NCBI RefSeq assembly: GCF_000515275.1
Contig: NZ_KI911560.1
Coordinates: 1,302,001-1,366,000, forward strand
Source of the DNA: Methylophilus sp. 5
Lineage (GTDB): Bacteria > Pseudomonadota > Gammaproteobacteria > Burkholderiales > Methylophilaceae
Direction: 5' to 3'
DNA length: 64,000 nucleotides
Of the stretch, positions 54,625-64,000 are shown piece after piece. The stretch's first letter is position 1, and each line of letters opens with the position of its first letter. The position numbers and the translations under genes are program-made. The notes beneath the pieces are model-generated. The model saw nothing but the letters and a program-made list of their open reading frames with translations, did no database searches and had not been told where the DNA came from.

Positions 54625-55614
54625 ATGAAAATAAACGCAATCCTCAGCGTGTTGTTTGCAGCCACGTTTGCCGTCGCTAATCCAGTACTGGCCGATGAAA
54701 AACCCGTTACTGAGCAACTGGTTGATACCTTAACCACGCTGTCTGGCGGCCCGCATGCAGGGTTTCGTGCCAACCATGCCAAAGGCGTGATGGTCGAGGG
54801 CACCTTTACACCGACTGCCCAGGCAGCCGCAATCAGTCAGGCCGCGCATTTTCAGAAAGCATCGCCGGTGCTGGTGCGTTTTTCTGATGCGACCGGCGTG
54901 CCTAATATCCCCGACGCCAATGGCAATGCTTTCCCTAAAGGCATCGCGATTCGCTTTCAATTGCCGGATGGCACAGCCACTGACATTGTGAGTATTTCGG
55001 TGAATGGGTTTCCGGCAGCCACCCCTGAGGACTTTTTGGGTTTGTTAAATGCGGTACGTGATTCACAAGCGAGTACGGCCAAACCTAGTCCGGTTGAACA
55101 ATTTCTAGGCGCACATCCGGCCGCACTTAAATTTGTCACCACGCCCAAACCGGCCCCTGTGAGTTTTGCTACACAGCCGTTTTTTGGCGTGAATGCGTTT
55201 CAGTTTACCAATGCAGCGGGTAAGGCTGTGTATGGGCGCTACCAGATTGTGCCGGTGGCTGGTGCACAGTATTTGGATCAGGCGGCGGCTGACAAAGCGG
55301 CACCAGATTACCTGATGACAGACATTGTTGAGCGCGTGCAGGCAAAAGGAGTGCAGTATAAATTATTGCTGCAATTGGCTGAGCCGACTGACGCAGTGAA
55401 TAATGCGACAGTGGTGTGGCCTGATAGCCGCAAAACGGTAGAGCTGGGTACGCTCACGCTGAATAAATCGGTGGCAGACAGCAAAGCAGCAGAAAAGCCG
55501 ATTATGTTTAACCCGTTGCAACTGACCGATGGTATTGCGCCGAGTCAGGACCCTATCTTGCTGGCGCGACCAACTGCTTATGCGGTGAGTTTTGGCAGAC
55601 GCTTAGCGCATTAA
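54625..55614 (+). CDS. srpA: Catalase-related peroxidase (SrpA-like)
   Basis: A 329-residue exported protein of the catalase-like peroxidase family: signal peptide ending near ANPVLA, then GGPHAGFRANHAKGVMVEG (haem region with the conserved His), the FSDATGVPNIPDANG segment, and a C-terminal haem-ligand tyrosine region RPTAYAVSFGRR. It removes peroxides in the periplasm. The first ATG at 54619 is too close to the AAGGGA site; 54625 has the right spacing. It is placed under OhrR control by its operator. Confidence 0.88.
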   Translation: MKINAILSVLFAATFAVANPVLADEKPVTEQLVDTLTTLSGGPHAGFRANHAKGVMVEGTFTPTAQAAAISQAAHFQKASPVLVRFSDATGVPNIPDANGNAFPKGIAIRFQLPDGTATDIVSISVNGFPAATPEDFLGLLNAVRDSQASTAKPSPVEQFLGAHPAALKFVTTPKPAPVSFATQPFFGVNAFQFTNAAGKAVYGRYQIVPVAGAQYLDQAAADKAAPDYLMTDIVERVQAKGVQYKLLLQLAEPTDAVNNATVVWPDSRKTVELGTLTLNKSVADSKAAEKPIMFNPLQLTDGIAPSQDPILLARPTAYAVSFGRRLAH

Positions 55615-55630
55615 ATGATTAGCATGAATC

Positions 55631-55664
55631 ATGCGCGGCCGGGGTTAAAGGCCGCGCATTTTTT
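55631..55664 (+). terminator. Intrinsic terminator after the peroxidase gene
   Basis: Ten-base perfect stem atgcgcggcc / ggccgcgcat, nine-base loop, five T's. It also marks the end of the convergent msrB gene, 10 bases beyond. Confidence 0.9.
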
Positions 55665-55673
55665 AAGGGGCTG

Positions 55674-56120
55674 TTAGTTGGCCACAAACGTAATCGCTTT
55701 GCCATTAATACAATAGCGTAGCCCACTCTCTGTTTTGCCATCCGGGAACACATGCCCCAGGTGCGCGTCACACACATTACATTTCACCTCAATGCGCTGC
55801 ATGTCGTGGCTCTCATCGGCAAAATAAGCAATCGCATTCGTCGCCAGGGGTTGGTCAAACGACGGCCAGCCAGAAGCAGAATCAAATTTTTGCCCGGAAT
55901 CAAACAGCACTTGCGTGCAGCAGGAGCAGGCATAGCGCCCTGGCGTAAAGGCGACACACATTTCAGAAGAAAACGGCCGCTCGGTGGCACTGAGGCGGGT
56001 AATAGCGAACACCTCATCATCCAGAATCTCGCGCCAGGCACGTATCGATTTTTGCAGTTTATGATCAGGTGCCAGGTTACCTTCTCTGGCCAGTTTAAGA
56101 ATATCTTTCCATTTCAACAT
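55674..56120 (-). CDS. msrB: Peptide-methionine (R)-S-oxide reductase MsrB
   Basis: A 148-residue MsrB with both zinc Cys pairs (Cys65-Cys68 in YACSCC, Cys114-Cys117 in KCNVCDAHLGH) and the catalytic Cys137 in LRYCINGKAI. It repairs R-methionine sulfoxide with thioredoxin. It lies opposite the peroxidase gene and adds to the oxidative stress theme. A short N-terminal extension precedes the usual core. Confidence 0.93.
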   Translation of the reverse strand: MLKWKDILKLAREGNLAPDHKLQKSIRAWREILDDEVFAITRLSATERPFSSEMCVAFTPGRYACSCCTQVLFDSGQKFDSASGWPSFDQPLATNAIAYFADESHDMQRIEVKCNVCDAHLGHVFPDGKTESGLRYCINGKAITFVAN

Positions 56121-56283
56121 GATGTTTATCCATTAGCTTGTGATGCACGGCACAGACGACAAGAAATGCTTAACCAGTGGTTTCCCATGTCTTTTTCAAA
56201 CATGCTCCCGCACCACTGGCAGGTAGACTACAGACTATCGAGTATATCATTATCGCAATGCTTCGCCAGGCAGGAGACTTCCC

Positions 56284-57207
56284 TTGATCGTTAGACCCAG
56301 ACCCCATTTGTTTGAACTGTTTTTTATCATCAAAGGCTCGATTGTGCTCAGAATCATGCCGTTGCTGATATTCGTGGCGACCTTGTCTGCCGCCGTGGTG
56401 TCTGTGTATACCTTCAGGCCGGACTGGCTGCCCAAGCTTGATGGCGGTCCATTTGCGTTGCTGGGCATTACCTTGTCTATTTTTCTCGCTTTTAGAAACA
56501 ACGCCTGTTATGAGCGCTGGTGGGAGGCGAGAAAGATTTGGGGTGAGTTTATGCTCACCGCCAGAAACTTAAGCCGCCTGAGCCAGATTCTGGATGAGCC
56601 GGATGGCAGCATCAGTGTTGCCCGCAAGCAATTGCTGGAATATAACATTGCTTACGCCCATGCCTTGCTGATGCAACTGCGGCCAGGTGATCAATTGCCC
56701 AAAATCATCAAGCGCTTGCCACCGGCGCAGGCCAGTGCATTCAGCCAGAGCAAAAACCCGCCGGAAGTTATTTTGCGCGCCATGGAGCGGATCTTGATTG
56801 ACGCTTTGCGTGAGGGGTGCATTCAGCCCATTCAATTTAACTTGCTGGAAGAGTTAATTCAGAAGCTGGCGTTTACCCAGGCCGCCTGTGAGCGCATTCA
56901 AAATACGCCGATTCCGTTTGGCTACACTTTGCTGTTGCATCGCACGGCTTACACCTTTTGCTTTTTGATGCCGTTTTGTTTTGCCAACACACTGGGCTGG
57001 GCAACGCCATTTGTCACCGCATTGGCGGCTTACACGCTGTTTGGGCTGGATGCTTTAGGCAACGAACTGGAGGAGCCATTCGCACCGATTGCCAATGCAT
57101 TACCGATTAATGCGCTCACGGAGATGATTGAGTTAGAACTCAGAGAGGCGCTTGGGGATGAAACACTGCCAGCGCCGCCTGTCGCAAAAGAGTTTGTGTT
57201 GATGTAG
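56284..57207 (+). CDS. Bestrophin-like channel (UPF0187/YneE family)
   Basis: A 307-residue bestrophin family protein with hydrophobic segments near the N-terminus (IKGSIVLRIMPLLIFVATL), and near 220-260, and the signature FRNNACYERWWEARKIWGEF. Bacterial members form pentameric ion channels. The start is TTG 56284, chosen because the family N-terminus (MIVRPRPHLF) begins there. It is divergent from msrB. Confidence 0.9.
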   Translation: MIVRPRPHLFELFFIIKGSIVLRIMPLLIFVATLSAAVVSVYTFRPDWLPKLDGGPFALLGITLSIFLAFRNNACYERWWEARKIWGEFMLTARNLSRLSQILDEPDGSISVARKQLLEYNIAYAHALLMQLRPGDQLPKIIKRLPPAQASAFSQSKNPPEVILRAMERILIDALREGCIQPIQFNLLEELIQKLAFTQAACERIQNTPIPFGYTLLLHRTAYTFCFLMPFCFANTLGWATPFVTALAAYTLFGLDALGNELEEPFAPIANALPINALTEMIELELREALGDETLPAPPVAKEFVLM

Positions 57208-57217
57208 CCGATATGAC

Positions 57218-57286
57218 TAGAGCGACTCTAAGCACTTAAGCAACGCGCCGGGGTCCTCTTTACTCAAGTGGCGAAGCGTAGAGTCG
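57218..57286. repeat. Short inverted repeats between bestrophin gene and dadA
   Basis: tagag-cga-ctcta (57218-57230) is a small hairpin, and cgactcta (57223-57230) is repeated inverted as tagagtcg at 57279-57286. The region lies between two convergent genes; these could be weak terminators. No T-run is seen. Confidence 0.35.
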
Positions 57287-57300
57287 GCGCTATTCTAAAC

Positions 57301-58575
57301 TCAAGAGTGATAGCGGGTAGCGCTTAAGCTCTGTGTCTCTATGGCCGGTTTGTCGTGCGCTATCAGATCCGCCAGCACCTGGCCTGAGCCGCAGGCCATG
57401 GTCCAGCCCAAGGTGCCGTGGCCGGTGTTCAGCCAGACATTCGTATGCATGCTACCTGCCTGGCCGATGATGGGCGTGCCATCTGGTGTCATTGGGCGCA
57501 AGCCAGTCCAGAATTCAGCTTGTGACACCTCTCCTGCATGCGGAAATAATCCGTTTAATACCATGGCCAGGGTTTCGCGGCGCCGTGGGTTAAGTCTTAA
57601 ATCAAACCCTGCCAGCTCTGCCATGCCGCCGACGCGAATGCGTTGGTCAAAGCGCGTAATGGCGACTTTGTAGGTTTCATCCATGACGGTGGACACGGGC
57701 GCTGCATCGCTATTCACGATAGGGACAGTTAATGAATAGCCTTTCACCGGGTAGACTGGCACATTCAGCCCCAAGGTTTGCGCGAGTTGGCGCGAGTAGC
57801 TGCCTAGGGCAATCACATAGTGGTCTGCAGCCAGAGTTTCGCTACCAGCATCGGTGTTGATTTCCACGCCTTGTAATTGATTTTGCTGCGTGATCAGGCG
57901 CCGGATGGTTGCGCTTTGCCTAAATTGCACGCCAAGTGCCTGTGCCTTTGCCGCCAGTCGTTTGGTAAATAACTGGCAGTCGCCGGTTTCGTCACCGGGC
58001 AAATACAAGCCACCCAGCAACTGATCTTTGACGTGTACCAGTGCAGGCTCGATATGTGTGCAGCCGTCAGGGTCCAAATGCTGAAAAGGCACGCCCATGC
58101 GGCTGAGCACGGCGATATCTTTGGCCTCAGCGGCGAGTTGTTTTTGGGTGCGAAACACTTGCAGGGTGCCGCGGCTGCGTTCTTCGTAGTGAATCCCGGT
58201 GTTGGTGCGCAACGTGCGCAGGCAGTCGCGGCTATATTCCGCCAAGCGCACCATGCGTGATTTATTGAGGTCATAGCGCTCGGTTGAGCAGTTGCTTAAA
58301 AACTGCGCGATCCATTGCAACTGCCATAGGCTGAAGTCGGGCTTGATACTGAGGGGGGCGTGGCGTTGCAGCAGCCATTTGAGTGCTTTGAGAGGCACAT
58401 CCGGCCCAGCCCAGGGCGCCGCATAGCCAGGGGAGATCTGGCCGGCATTGGCAAAGCTGGTTTCGAGGCCGACGCTTGGCTGACGGTCGATCACGGTGAC
58501 TTCAAACCCTTTTAATGCCAGGTAGTAAGCGCTTGTGACACCAATTACACCAGAACCCAGCACTAACACACGCAT
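57301..58575 (-). CDS. dadA: D-amino acid dehydrogenase small subunit
   Basis: A 424-residue FAD enzyme beginning [20 protein letters not shown] (dinucleotide-binding GxGxxG), with the family blocks [19 protein letters not shown], the FAD-binding second half, and a C-terminal [20 protein letters not shown]. It oxidises D-amino acids such as D-alanine. No racemase gene (dadX) is found next to it. Confidence 0.94.
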   Translation of the reverse strand: MRVLVLGSGVIGVTSAYYLALKGFEVTVIDRQPSVGLETSFANAGQISPGYAAPWAGPDVPLKALKWLLQRHAPLSIKPDFSLWQLQWIAQFLSNCSTERYDLNKSRMVRLAEYSRDCLRTLRTNTGIHYEERSRGTLQVFRTQKQLAAEAKDIAVLSRMGVPFQHLDPDGCTHIEPALVHVKDQLLGGLYLPGDETGDCQLFTKRLAAKAQALGVQFRQSATIRRLITQQNQLQGVEINTDAGSETLAADHYVIALGSYSRQLAQTLGLNVPVYPVKGYSLTVPIVNSDAAPVSTVMDETYKVAITRFDQRIRVGGMAELAGFDLRLNPRRRETLAMVLNGLFPHAGEVSQAEFWTGLRPMTPDGTPIIGQAGSMHTNVWLNTGHGTLGWTMACGSGQVLADLIAHDKPAIETQSLSATRYHS

Positions 58576-58686
58576 GAAAACACTCCTACGACTGCCGCTG
58601 ACAAGATCACTTGGGCAAATAAAGCACTGGAATCATATTACCAAACTTGAAAGTCGTCTGTGCGGAATACTCGTGTAAGTCGTGTG

Positions 58687-59637
58687 TTAAGAGGCGAGAG
58701 ATTCTAGCGCTTGCACCATCACCATCGCTGGGTTGCAAGGCTGCTCCCACGTGGCAGATTGCGCAGCAATTTCTACCATGCCGGTGGGGCTGGTGACATT
58801 CACTTCGGTTAAATAATCACCAATCACATCCAGGCCGACTAAAAACAGGCCGTGTTGTTTGAGGGTTGCACCCACGCTTTGAGCAATTTCTTGATCGCGT
58901 GCGCTTAACGGTTGCGCAACCCCTTTGCCACCAGCGGCGAGGTTGCCGCGGGTTTCGCCGGTTTTTGGGATGCGGGCAAGCGCATACGGTAATGGCTGGC
59001 CGTTGATGATCAGGATGCGTTTGTCGCCTTTGGTAATCTCGGGAATATAGCGTTGCACCATGATAGTTTGTGTTTCAAATTGGGTCAGCGTTTCGAGGAT
59101 GGCGTAAATATTGGGATCCTCTTTACGTAACCTGAAAATGCCGCTACCGCCCATGCCATCGAGTGGTTTGACGATGATGTCGTCATGCTCGGCCAAAAAT
59201 GCCAGTATTTTTTCTTGTTTGCTGGTGACGATAAATGGCGGTGCAAATTGCGCGAAGCGGGCGACCGATAGTTTTTCGTTCCAGCCACGAATGGCCGCCG
59301 GGTCGTTAATGATGCGTGCGCCTTGTTGTTGCGCCAGCTCCAGCAAATAGGTGCTGTAGAGATATTCGTTATCAAACGGCGGGTCTTTGCGCATGAGCAC
59401 AGCGTCAAAACTGTGCGGTGCTTGCGTGGTTTTGTCGCCGGTTAGCCAACTGCCATCTGCATTAAACACAAAGGTTTGTGCATCTACCTTGACCACTTGT
59501 TGCTGACTATGCCAGTCATGCTGCTCACACACATAGAGCACGTGGCCGCGTGCTTGCGCGGCGCGCATGATGGCGAGGCTGGTATCTTTATAGCTTTTGA
59601 GGGATGCCAGCGGGTCAAGAATAAACAGCAGTTTCAT
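58687..59637 (-). CDS. gshB: Glutathione synthetase
   Basis: A 316-residue GshB of the ATP-grasp type with MKLLFILDPLASLKSYKDTS, DAVLMRKDPPFDNEYLYSTYLLE, KPLDGMGGSGIFR and DVIGDYLTEVNVTSPTGM. It adds glycine to gamma-glutamylcysteine. It is immediately downstream of gshA (17 bases), so the pathway is complete here. Confidence 0.96.
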   Translation of the reverse strand: MKLLFILDPLASLKSYKDTSLAIMRAAQARGHVLYVCEQHDWHSQQQVVKVDAQTFVFNADGSWLTGDKTTQAPHSFDAVLMRKDPPFDNEYLYSTYLLELAQQQGARIINDPAAIRGWNEKLSVARFAQFAPPFIVTSKQEKILAFLAEHDDIIVKPLDGMGGSGIFRLRKEDPNIYAILETLTQFETQTIMVQRYIPEITKGDKRILIINGQPLPYALARIPKTGETRGNLAAGGKGVAQPLSARDQEIAQSVGATLKQHGLFLVGLDVIGDYLTEVNVTSPTGMVEIAAQSATWEQPCNPAMVMVQALESLAS

Positions 59638-59654
59638 CGTGCGCCTCGGGTGAA

Positions 59655-60965
59655 TTATGCGTTAAGCGGATCGTTTTCCTGTAGCTCCATACCTGCGGCT
59701 AACAAGGCCAGTCGTGCGACCACGCCATAAGCATAAAAGCGGTTAGGCGGCGCATCGGGGGCGCCAGCACAGTCGGGCAGGGTACAGGGCTTTTCAAATG
59801 CGAGCGGCACAAAATGCATGCCAGGCGCATTAAGGTTTTCATCGACGCCACGGTCGGTGTGTACGCGGTAAAAACCACCAATCACGAAGTGATCCATCAT
59901 GTAAACCACGGGTTCGGCCACAGCATCGTTAATATTCTCAAAGGTATACACGCCTTCTTGAATCATCACTTCAGACACTTGCATGCCTTCTTTAATCACT
60001 GACATTTTATTGCGCGCTTTGCGGTTTAGGTCACGTACTTCGTCTGCCGATTTAACGCTCATAATACCCATGCCGTAGGTGCCGGCATCGGCTTTGACGA
60101 TGGCAAACGGGGCATGTGTGATGCCGTATTCGTCATATTTGGCTTGGATTTTCTTTAGAATAGCATCGACTTTGTCAGCCAGTAAATCTTCACCGACGCG
60201 AGCATGAAAATCAATGCCGCTGGCGGTGTCAAAGTACGGGTTTAGCAACCAGGGGTCGATCTCAAGCAGTTGCGAGAACTCATCAACCACTTTGTCATAG
60301 GCAGCAAAATGCTGCGATTTGCGGCGGGTAAACCAGCCTGCGTGCAGTGGTGGAATCAGGTTTTGTTCGAGATTTTGCAGCATGTCAGGCACACCACCGG
60401 ACAAATCGTTATTGAGCAAAATGGCACAGCTATCAAAAGCCGGGTAATCCACACCTTCAAAAGTAGCTGCTTTGAGTTGCAGGCGGTTTTTCACGCGCAC
60501 CAGTGGCTCCAGAATTAACGGCAGGCCGTCATGGGTTTCAAGCCGGGTAATCTCGGTGATGTCTGCTGACAGGCTGCCGATGCGTACTTCCATGCCGGCG
60601 GCTTTTAGAATGTTGCATAGCTCAACCACGTTGCGCAAATAGTAGGTGTTGCGGGTATGGTTTTCTGGAATCAGCAATAAACGACGTGCGTCAGGGCAAA
60701 TTTTTTCAACCGCGACTTGTGCCGCTTGCACCGCCAGGCTTAAAAATTCTGGATTGAGGTTGTTAAAGCCACCAGGGAACAGGTTGGTATCGACCGGCGC
60801 AATTTTAAAACCGGCATTACGCAGGTCTACGCTGGCATAAAACGGGGCAGGAATCTCCTGCCATTTGCTACGAAACCAATGCTCAATGTCTGGCATCGCC
60901 TGCAACACGCGTTTTTCTAGCGTATAGAGTGGGCCGCTCAAAGCCGTTGTTAAGTGTGGAACCAT
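59655..60965 (-). CDS. gshA: Glutamate-cysteine ligase, betaproteobacterial type
   Basis: A 436-residue enzyme of the PF08886 GshA type found in beta- and some gammaproteobacteria, unrelated in length to the E. coli form. Recognised blocks include PAFDSCAILLNNDLSGGVPD, FAIVKADAGTYGMGIMSVKSADE (nucleotide-binding region), and the VVYMMDHFVIGGFYRVH block. It starts the glutathione pathway and is followed by gshB. A 44-base gap separates its start from lipA. Confidence 0.93.
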   Translation of the reverse strand: MVPHLTTALSGPLYTLEKRVLQAMPDIEHWFRSKWQEIPAPFYASVDLRNAGFKIAPVDTNLFPGGFNNLNPEFLSLAVQAAQVAVEKICPDARRLLLIPENHTRNTYYLRNVVELCNILKAAGMEVRIGSLSADITEITRLETHDGLPLILEPLVRVKNRLQLKAATFEGVDYPAFDSCAILLNNDLSGGVPDMLQNLEQNLIPPLHAGWFTRRKSQHFAAYDKVVDEFSQLLEIDPWLLNPYFDTASGIDFHARVGEDLLADKVDAILKKIQAKYDEYGITHAPFAIVKADAGTYGMGIMSVKSADEVRDLNRKARNKMSVIKEGMQVSEVMIQEGVYTFENINDAVAEPVVYMMDHFVIGGFYRVHTDRGVDENLNAPGMHFVPLAFEKPCTLPDCAGAPDAPPNRFYAYGVVARLALLAAGMELQENDPLNA

Positions 60966-61009
60966 GGTTGCTCCTGTGTTTGTTATTGTTGGCCGGATAA
61001 CGGCTCTGC

Positions 61010-62002
61010 TTATGATGCTTGTTCGATCACGGCGTGCGCTTGCTGGTCTGCATGGTAGCTGCTGCGTACCATGGGGCCGCTGGCCGCGTTGTCAAAGCCC
61101 AGGCTGTCGGCTTGCTGTTTAAACCAGTCGAAAGTTTGCGGCGTGACATAGCGCAACACGGGTAAATGATGCACGCTGGGTTGCAGATATTGCCCCAAGG
61201 TGAGCATGCTGACGTTGTGCGCACGCAAGTCGCGCATCACTTCAATAATCTCTTCGTCGGTTTCGCCCAGGCCCAGCATCAGGCCAGACTTGGTCGGCAC
61301 GTGCGGGTACATTTGGCTAAATTGTTTGAGCAGATCGAGTGAGTGCTGATAATCAGACCCAGGGCGTGCCTGTTTGTAAAGGCGTGGCACGGTTTCCAGG
61401 TTGTGGTTCATCACATCTGGTGGCGCTTCGCGCAAAATTTTAAGCGACACATCCAGGCGGCCACGAAAGTCGGGCACTAAAATCTCGATTTTAATCTGTG
61501 GCGAGTGTGCGCGAATGGCACGAATACAATCAACAAAGTGCTGCGCACCACCATCTGGCAGGTCGTCGCGGTCTACCGAGGTTACCACCACATAGCGCAG
61601 TTTCATCTGCGCGATGGTGCGCGCCAGGTTTTCTGGCTCATTTTGGTCTGGTGGTAGCGGTTTGCCGTGCGCGACATCGCAAAATGGGCAACGACGGGTG
61701 CAAATGTCACCCAAAATCATAAAGGTGGCTGTGCCACCACTAAAGCACTCACCAATATTGGGGCAACTGGCTTCTTCACACACGGTGTGCAGGTTGTTGT
61801 CGCGCAGCACCTGTTTGATTTCCTGAAAGCGTGCCGAATCGGGCACTTTCATGCGTATCCATTCCGGCTTGCGCAGCATAGGTTGCGGCACGATTTTAAT
61901 CGGGATGCGCGCCGTTTTGGCGGCGTCTATTTCTTTGACGCCTGCCACCTTTTTGGCCGGGCGCACGCTTGCCGGATGTTCTTGGTTGGAATTATCTGAC
62001 AT
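61010..62002 (-). CDS. lipA: Lipoyl synthase
   Basis: A 330-residue radical SAM enzyme with the two clusters: [13 protein letters not shown] for the auxiliary cluster and [13 protein letters not shown] for the radical SAM one, and the C-terminal [11 protein letters not shown] with the terminal cluster ligand serine. It inserts sulfur into octanoyl groups. It overlaps lipB by 11 bases. Confidence 0.97.
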   Translation of the reverse strand: MSDNSNQEHPASVRPAKKVAGVKEIDAAKTARIPIKIVPQPMLRKPEWIRMKVPDSARFQEIKQVLRDNNLHTVCEEASCPNIGECFSGGTATFMILGDICTRRCPFCDVAHGKPLPPDQNEPENLARTIAQMKLRYVVVTSVDRDDLPDGGAQHFVDCIRAIRAHSPQIKIEILVPDFRGRLDVSLKILREAPPDVMNHNLETVPRLYKQARPGSDYQHSLDLLKQFSQMYPHVPTKSGLMLGLGETDEEIIEVMRDLRAHNVSMLTLGQYLQPSVHHLPVLRYVTPQTFDWFKQQADSLGFDNAASGPMVRSSYHADQQAHAVIEQAS

Positions 62003-62606
62003 GCGTCAGTTTCTCTTTCAATCGTTGGGTTAAATCCGCTGCAATGTCTGTCATGGTCAGCGCGATATTTAAGTCCCGGGTTTGCGTCATTTGCATGCCA
62101 GCATAACCACAAGGGTCAATGTCGGCAAACGGTTGTAGATTCATTTCTATATTTAAACTCAGGCCATGATAGCAGCACTGGTTTTTGAGGCGTAAACCCA
62201 GCGAGGCGATTTTTTGACCCGCGACATAGACGCCGGGCGCATCTGCACGCGCTTCAGCGACAATCTGGTGTGCAGCCAAAAAATCTATCAGGCTGTTTTC
62301 CAAGATGGAGACGAGTTGCCGCACATTCAAGTGGCTGCGTGCGAGATCAATCAGGCAGTAAATGATTAATTGCCCGGGTCCGTGATAAGTGATTTTGCCG
62401 CCACGGTCTACATTGACCACCGGGATATTGTTTTGCGGCAGGCGTACGCCGCGGCGGTTGAGGCCCAGGGTATACACCGGCGGATGTTCAGTCACCCATA
62501 ATTGGTCTGGGGTGTCTTGGCTGCGCTGCGCGGTGAATGCCTGCATGTCAGCCAGCGTGGCCGCATAATCAGTTAAACCCAGCTGACGGATTTGCAGGGC
62601 AGGCAT
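61992..62606 (-). CDS. lipB: Octanoyl-[ACP]:protein transferase
   Basis: A 204-residue LipB with the motif [13 protein letters not shown], and the catalytic pair Lys132 ([11 protein letters not shown]) and Cys166 (IDPCGYAG). It moves octanoyl from ACP to lipoyl domains for LipA. The start at 62606 is followed upstream by ybeD, 15 bases away. Confidence 0.97.
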   Translation of the reverse strand: MPALQIRQLGLTDYAATLADMQAFTAQRSQDTPDQLWVTEHPPVYTLGLNRRGVRLPQNNIPVVNVDRGGKITYHGPGQLIIYCLIDLARSHLNVRQLVSILENSLIDFLAAHQIVAEARADAPGVYVAGQKIASLGLRLKNQCCYHGLSLNIEMNLQPFADIDPCGYAGMQMTQTRDLNIALTMTDIAADLTQRLKEKLTHVR

Positions 62607-62621
62607 GGATGTACGAGGAGG

Positions 62622-62909
62622 TTACAACGTGACCTTGACCATCGGGTGCGCGGTCAGGCTACGATAAATATCGTCCAGTTGAGGTTTGGAGACAACATAC
62701 ACCAGACAGGTCAGGCTTAAATATTTGCCATTGCTGCTACTGCGCATCTCAATCAAACTGGCATCAAAGTCTGGCAGATGTGTCTGGATGACGCGGGTGA
62801 TTTCCAGCGTAAAGTCGTCATGGGTTTCGCCCATGACTTTGATCGGAAAGTGGGTGGGAAACTCAATCAGGGTTTCTTCCGCTGCCGGCGTTGGTTCTTG
62901 CTGGGTCAT
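62622..62909 (-). CDS. ybeD: YbeD/DUF493 family protein
   Basis: A 95-residue protein of the DUF493 (YbeD) family: LIEFPTHFPIKVMGETHDDF followed by EMRSSSNGKYLSLTCLVYVVS. It has the small ACT-like fold and is regularly located between dacA and lipB, as here. Function unknown. Confidence 0.93.
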   Translation of the reverse strand: MTQQEPTPAAEETLIEFPTHFPIKVMGETHDDFTLEITRVIQTHLPDFDASLIEMRSSSNGKYLSLTCLVYVVSKPQLDDIYRSLTAHPMVKVTL

Positions 62910-62954
62910 GGGGTCACCTACCTTTTTGCTACGCTTTATTACTGCAAGGACTGA

Positions 62955-64000
62955 TTACTGTAAATACAGGCGGACCTGGTCGATCATGCGTGAGAAAATA
63001 TTACTGGCTTCAACGGCATGCACGGTTACCAGCGGCACGCTATGCACGACTTTGCCACCCAGGCTGAAATCGACAGCACCCACTGTTTGCTGCGCTTTTA
63101 ATGGCGCTTGTAGTGGTTTTGCAATACGCAGATTCGCCTTCATATTGGCATATTCGCCTTGCGGTAAGGTTAAATACACTGGTCGGGCCACGGTTAAGTC
63201 AACTTCGCTTTCGGTGCCTTTCCAGACTTTTTGGCGCGTGATGGCTTTGCTTGCTGCATAAATCAGCTTGGACTCATAAAACTGGAAACCAAAATTAAGT
63301 AATTTTTGGCTTTCAGCGGCACGCACATTATCAGAGGTGGTGCCGAGCACGACAGAAATCAAGCGGAAGTCACTGCGTTTGGCAGAGGAGATCAGGCAAT
63401 AACCGGCAGATTCAGTGTGGCCGGTTTTCATGCCATCCACGCTTGGGTCAATAAACAACAAACGGTTGCGGTTAGGCTGCGTAATGTTGTTATAGGTATA
63501 AGACTTTTGCGAATACAGGCGGGCATAATCCTGTGGATAGTCGCGAATCAAGGCATTGGCCAATACTGATAAATCGCGTGCCGTGGTCGTATGGGTTGGG
63601 TCTGGCAGGCCTGTGGCATTCACAAAGTGGCTATTTTTCATGCCCAGTGCGGCCGCTTTTTTATTCATTAGCGAGGCAAACAGCTCTTCACTACCGGCAA
63701 TGCCCTCTGCCAGCGTAATCGCGGCATCATTGCCTGACTGAATGATCAGGCCATGCAATAACTCATCCACCGTAACGGTCATGGTGGTGTCGATAAACAT
63801 TTTAGAGCCTTCGACCTTCCAGGCCTTTTGGCTGACTGGCAACGTTTGTGTCAATGCCAACCGTTTTTGCTTGACCGCTTCAAACGTCAGGTAAGCTGTC
63901 ATCACTTTAGTCAAAGACGCAGGTTCAACCGGCATGTCCGGGTTGTTTGCGGCTAACAGGCTGCCGGTATTGGCATCACGCAGCACAAAGGCTTTGGCCG
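62955..64000 (-). CDS. dacA: D-alanyl-D-alanine carboxypeptidase (PBP5/6), N-terminus off window
   Basis: The visible 348 residues run off the right edge, so the signal peptide is missing. Penicillin-binding motifs are present: the serine in PASLTKVM (SxxK), SGN in IQSGNDAAIT, and KTG in DGMKTGHTESAG. A C-terminal PBP5-type domain and the amphipathic membrane anchor end at residue about 348. It trims pentapeptides of peptidoglycan. The dacA-ybeD-lipB-lipA order is the standard one. Confidence 0.95.
   Translation of the reverse strand, partial: AKAFVLRDANTGSLLAANNPDMPVEPASLTKVMTAYLTFEAVKQKRLALTQTLPVSQKAWKVEGSKMFIDTTMTVTVDELLHGLIIQSGNDAAITLAEGIAGSEELFASLMNKKAAALGMKNSHFVNATGLPDPTHTTTARDLSVLANALIRDYPQDYARLYSQKSYTYNNITQPNRNRLLFIDPSVDGMKTGHTESAGYCLISSAKRSDFRLISVVLGTTSDNVRAAESQKLLNFGFQFYESKLIYAASKAITRQKVWKGTESEVDLTVARPVYLTLPQGEYANMKANLRIAKPLQAPLKAQQTVGAVDFSLGGKVVHSVPLVTVHAVEASNIFSRMIDQVRLYLQ

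Overview
The window looks like a chromosomal segment of a methylotrophic betaproteobacterium, most like Methylophilaceae (Methylophilus or Methylovorus relatives). This is inferred from family content, not from a marker gene. Supporting signs are a free-standing pqqA precursor gene, a DUF3034 outer-membrane protein, a 'methylamine utilization'-type cupredoxin, PEP-CTERM proteins, the betaproteobacterial GshA type and the argH-algZR-hemCD order. Most of the window is housekeeping DNA; no prophage, CRISPR array, tRNA, rRNA or complete insertion sequence was seen.

Layout. 1-6525 (minus): a Fur-type-box-controlled catecholate siderophore operon (MFS exporter, entC, entE, entB, periplasmic esterase, start of an entF-like NRPS). 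6800-10030: a YcaC-like hydrolase and a pirin, divergent from a LysR regulator and a membrane-anchored ABM-domain protein. 10181-12163: a GGDEF-EAL protein. 12160-21477 (minus): a ten-kilobase run of recG, spoT, rpoZ, gmk and the four-gene Anbu proteasome-like set (Anbu, transglutaminase, alpha-E, circularly permuted ATP-grasp). 21651-28003: yicC, a Ser/Thr kinase and PP2C phosphatase pair, rph, rdgB, a small unknown gene, recQ. 28081-30117: a PEP-CTERM protein and hemW. 30118-30919: an 800-base gene-free stretch holding two inverted copies of a structured repeat. 30920-38154: argH, AlgZR-type two-component system, an MscS-like channel, hemC, hemD, and a PEP-CTERM gene whose tail is altered by a 7-base tandem duplication. 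38269-43697: an ArsR-type regulator, lysophospholipid acyltransferase/acyl-ACP synthetase and LplT transporter, then a frameshifted gene. 43789-48993: small secreted and membrane proteins, an LtaS-like phosphoglycerol transferase and a TIM-barrel/kinase-like fusion. 49128-53788: orphan pqqA, DUF3034 protein, lipoprotein truncated haemoglobin, cupredoxin and an EAL protein. 53935-56120: a peroxide response island (small peptide, ohrR, catalase-related peroxidase, msrB). 56284-64000: bestrophin-like channel, dadA, gshB, gshA, lipA, lipB, ybeD, and the 3' part of dacA.

Working together: the siderophore operon makes, exports and hydrolyses a 2,3-dihydroxybenzoate siderophore. The OhrR island, MsrB, glutathione synthesis and perhaps the Anbu set form an oxidative and redox stress theme. 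The region around pqqA groups proteins expected in a periplasm with PQQ/copper redox chemistry, together with a c-di-GMP effector. The most unusual items are the translationally coupled Anbu-gmk junction, the covarying hairpins of the inverted repeat, the frameshifted PEP-CTERM tail, the TIM-barrel/kinase fusion, and the likely leaderless self-controlled repressor genes.
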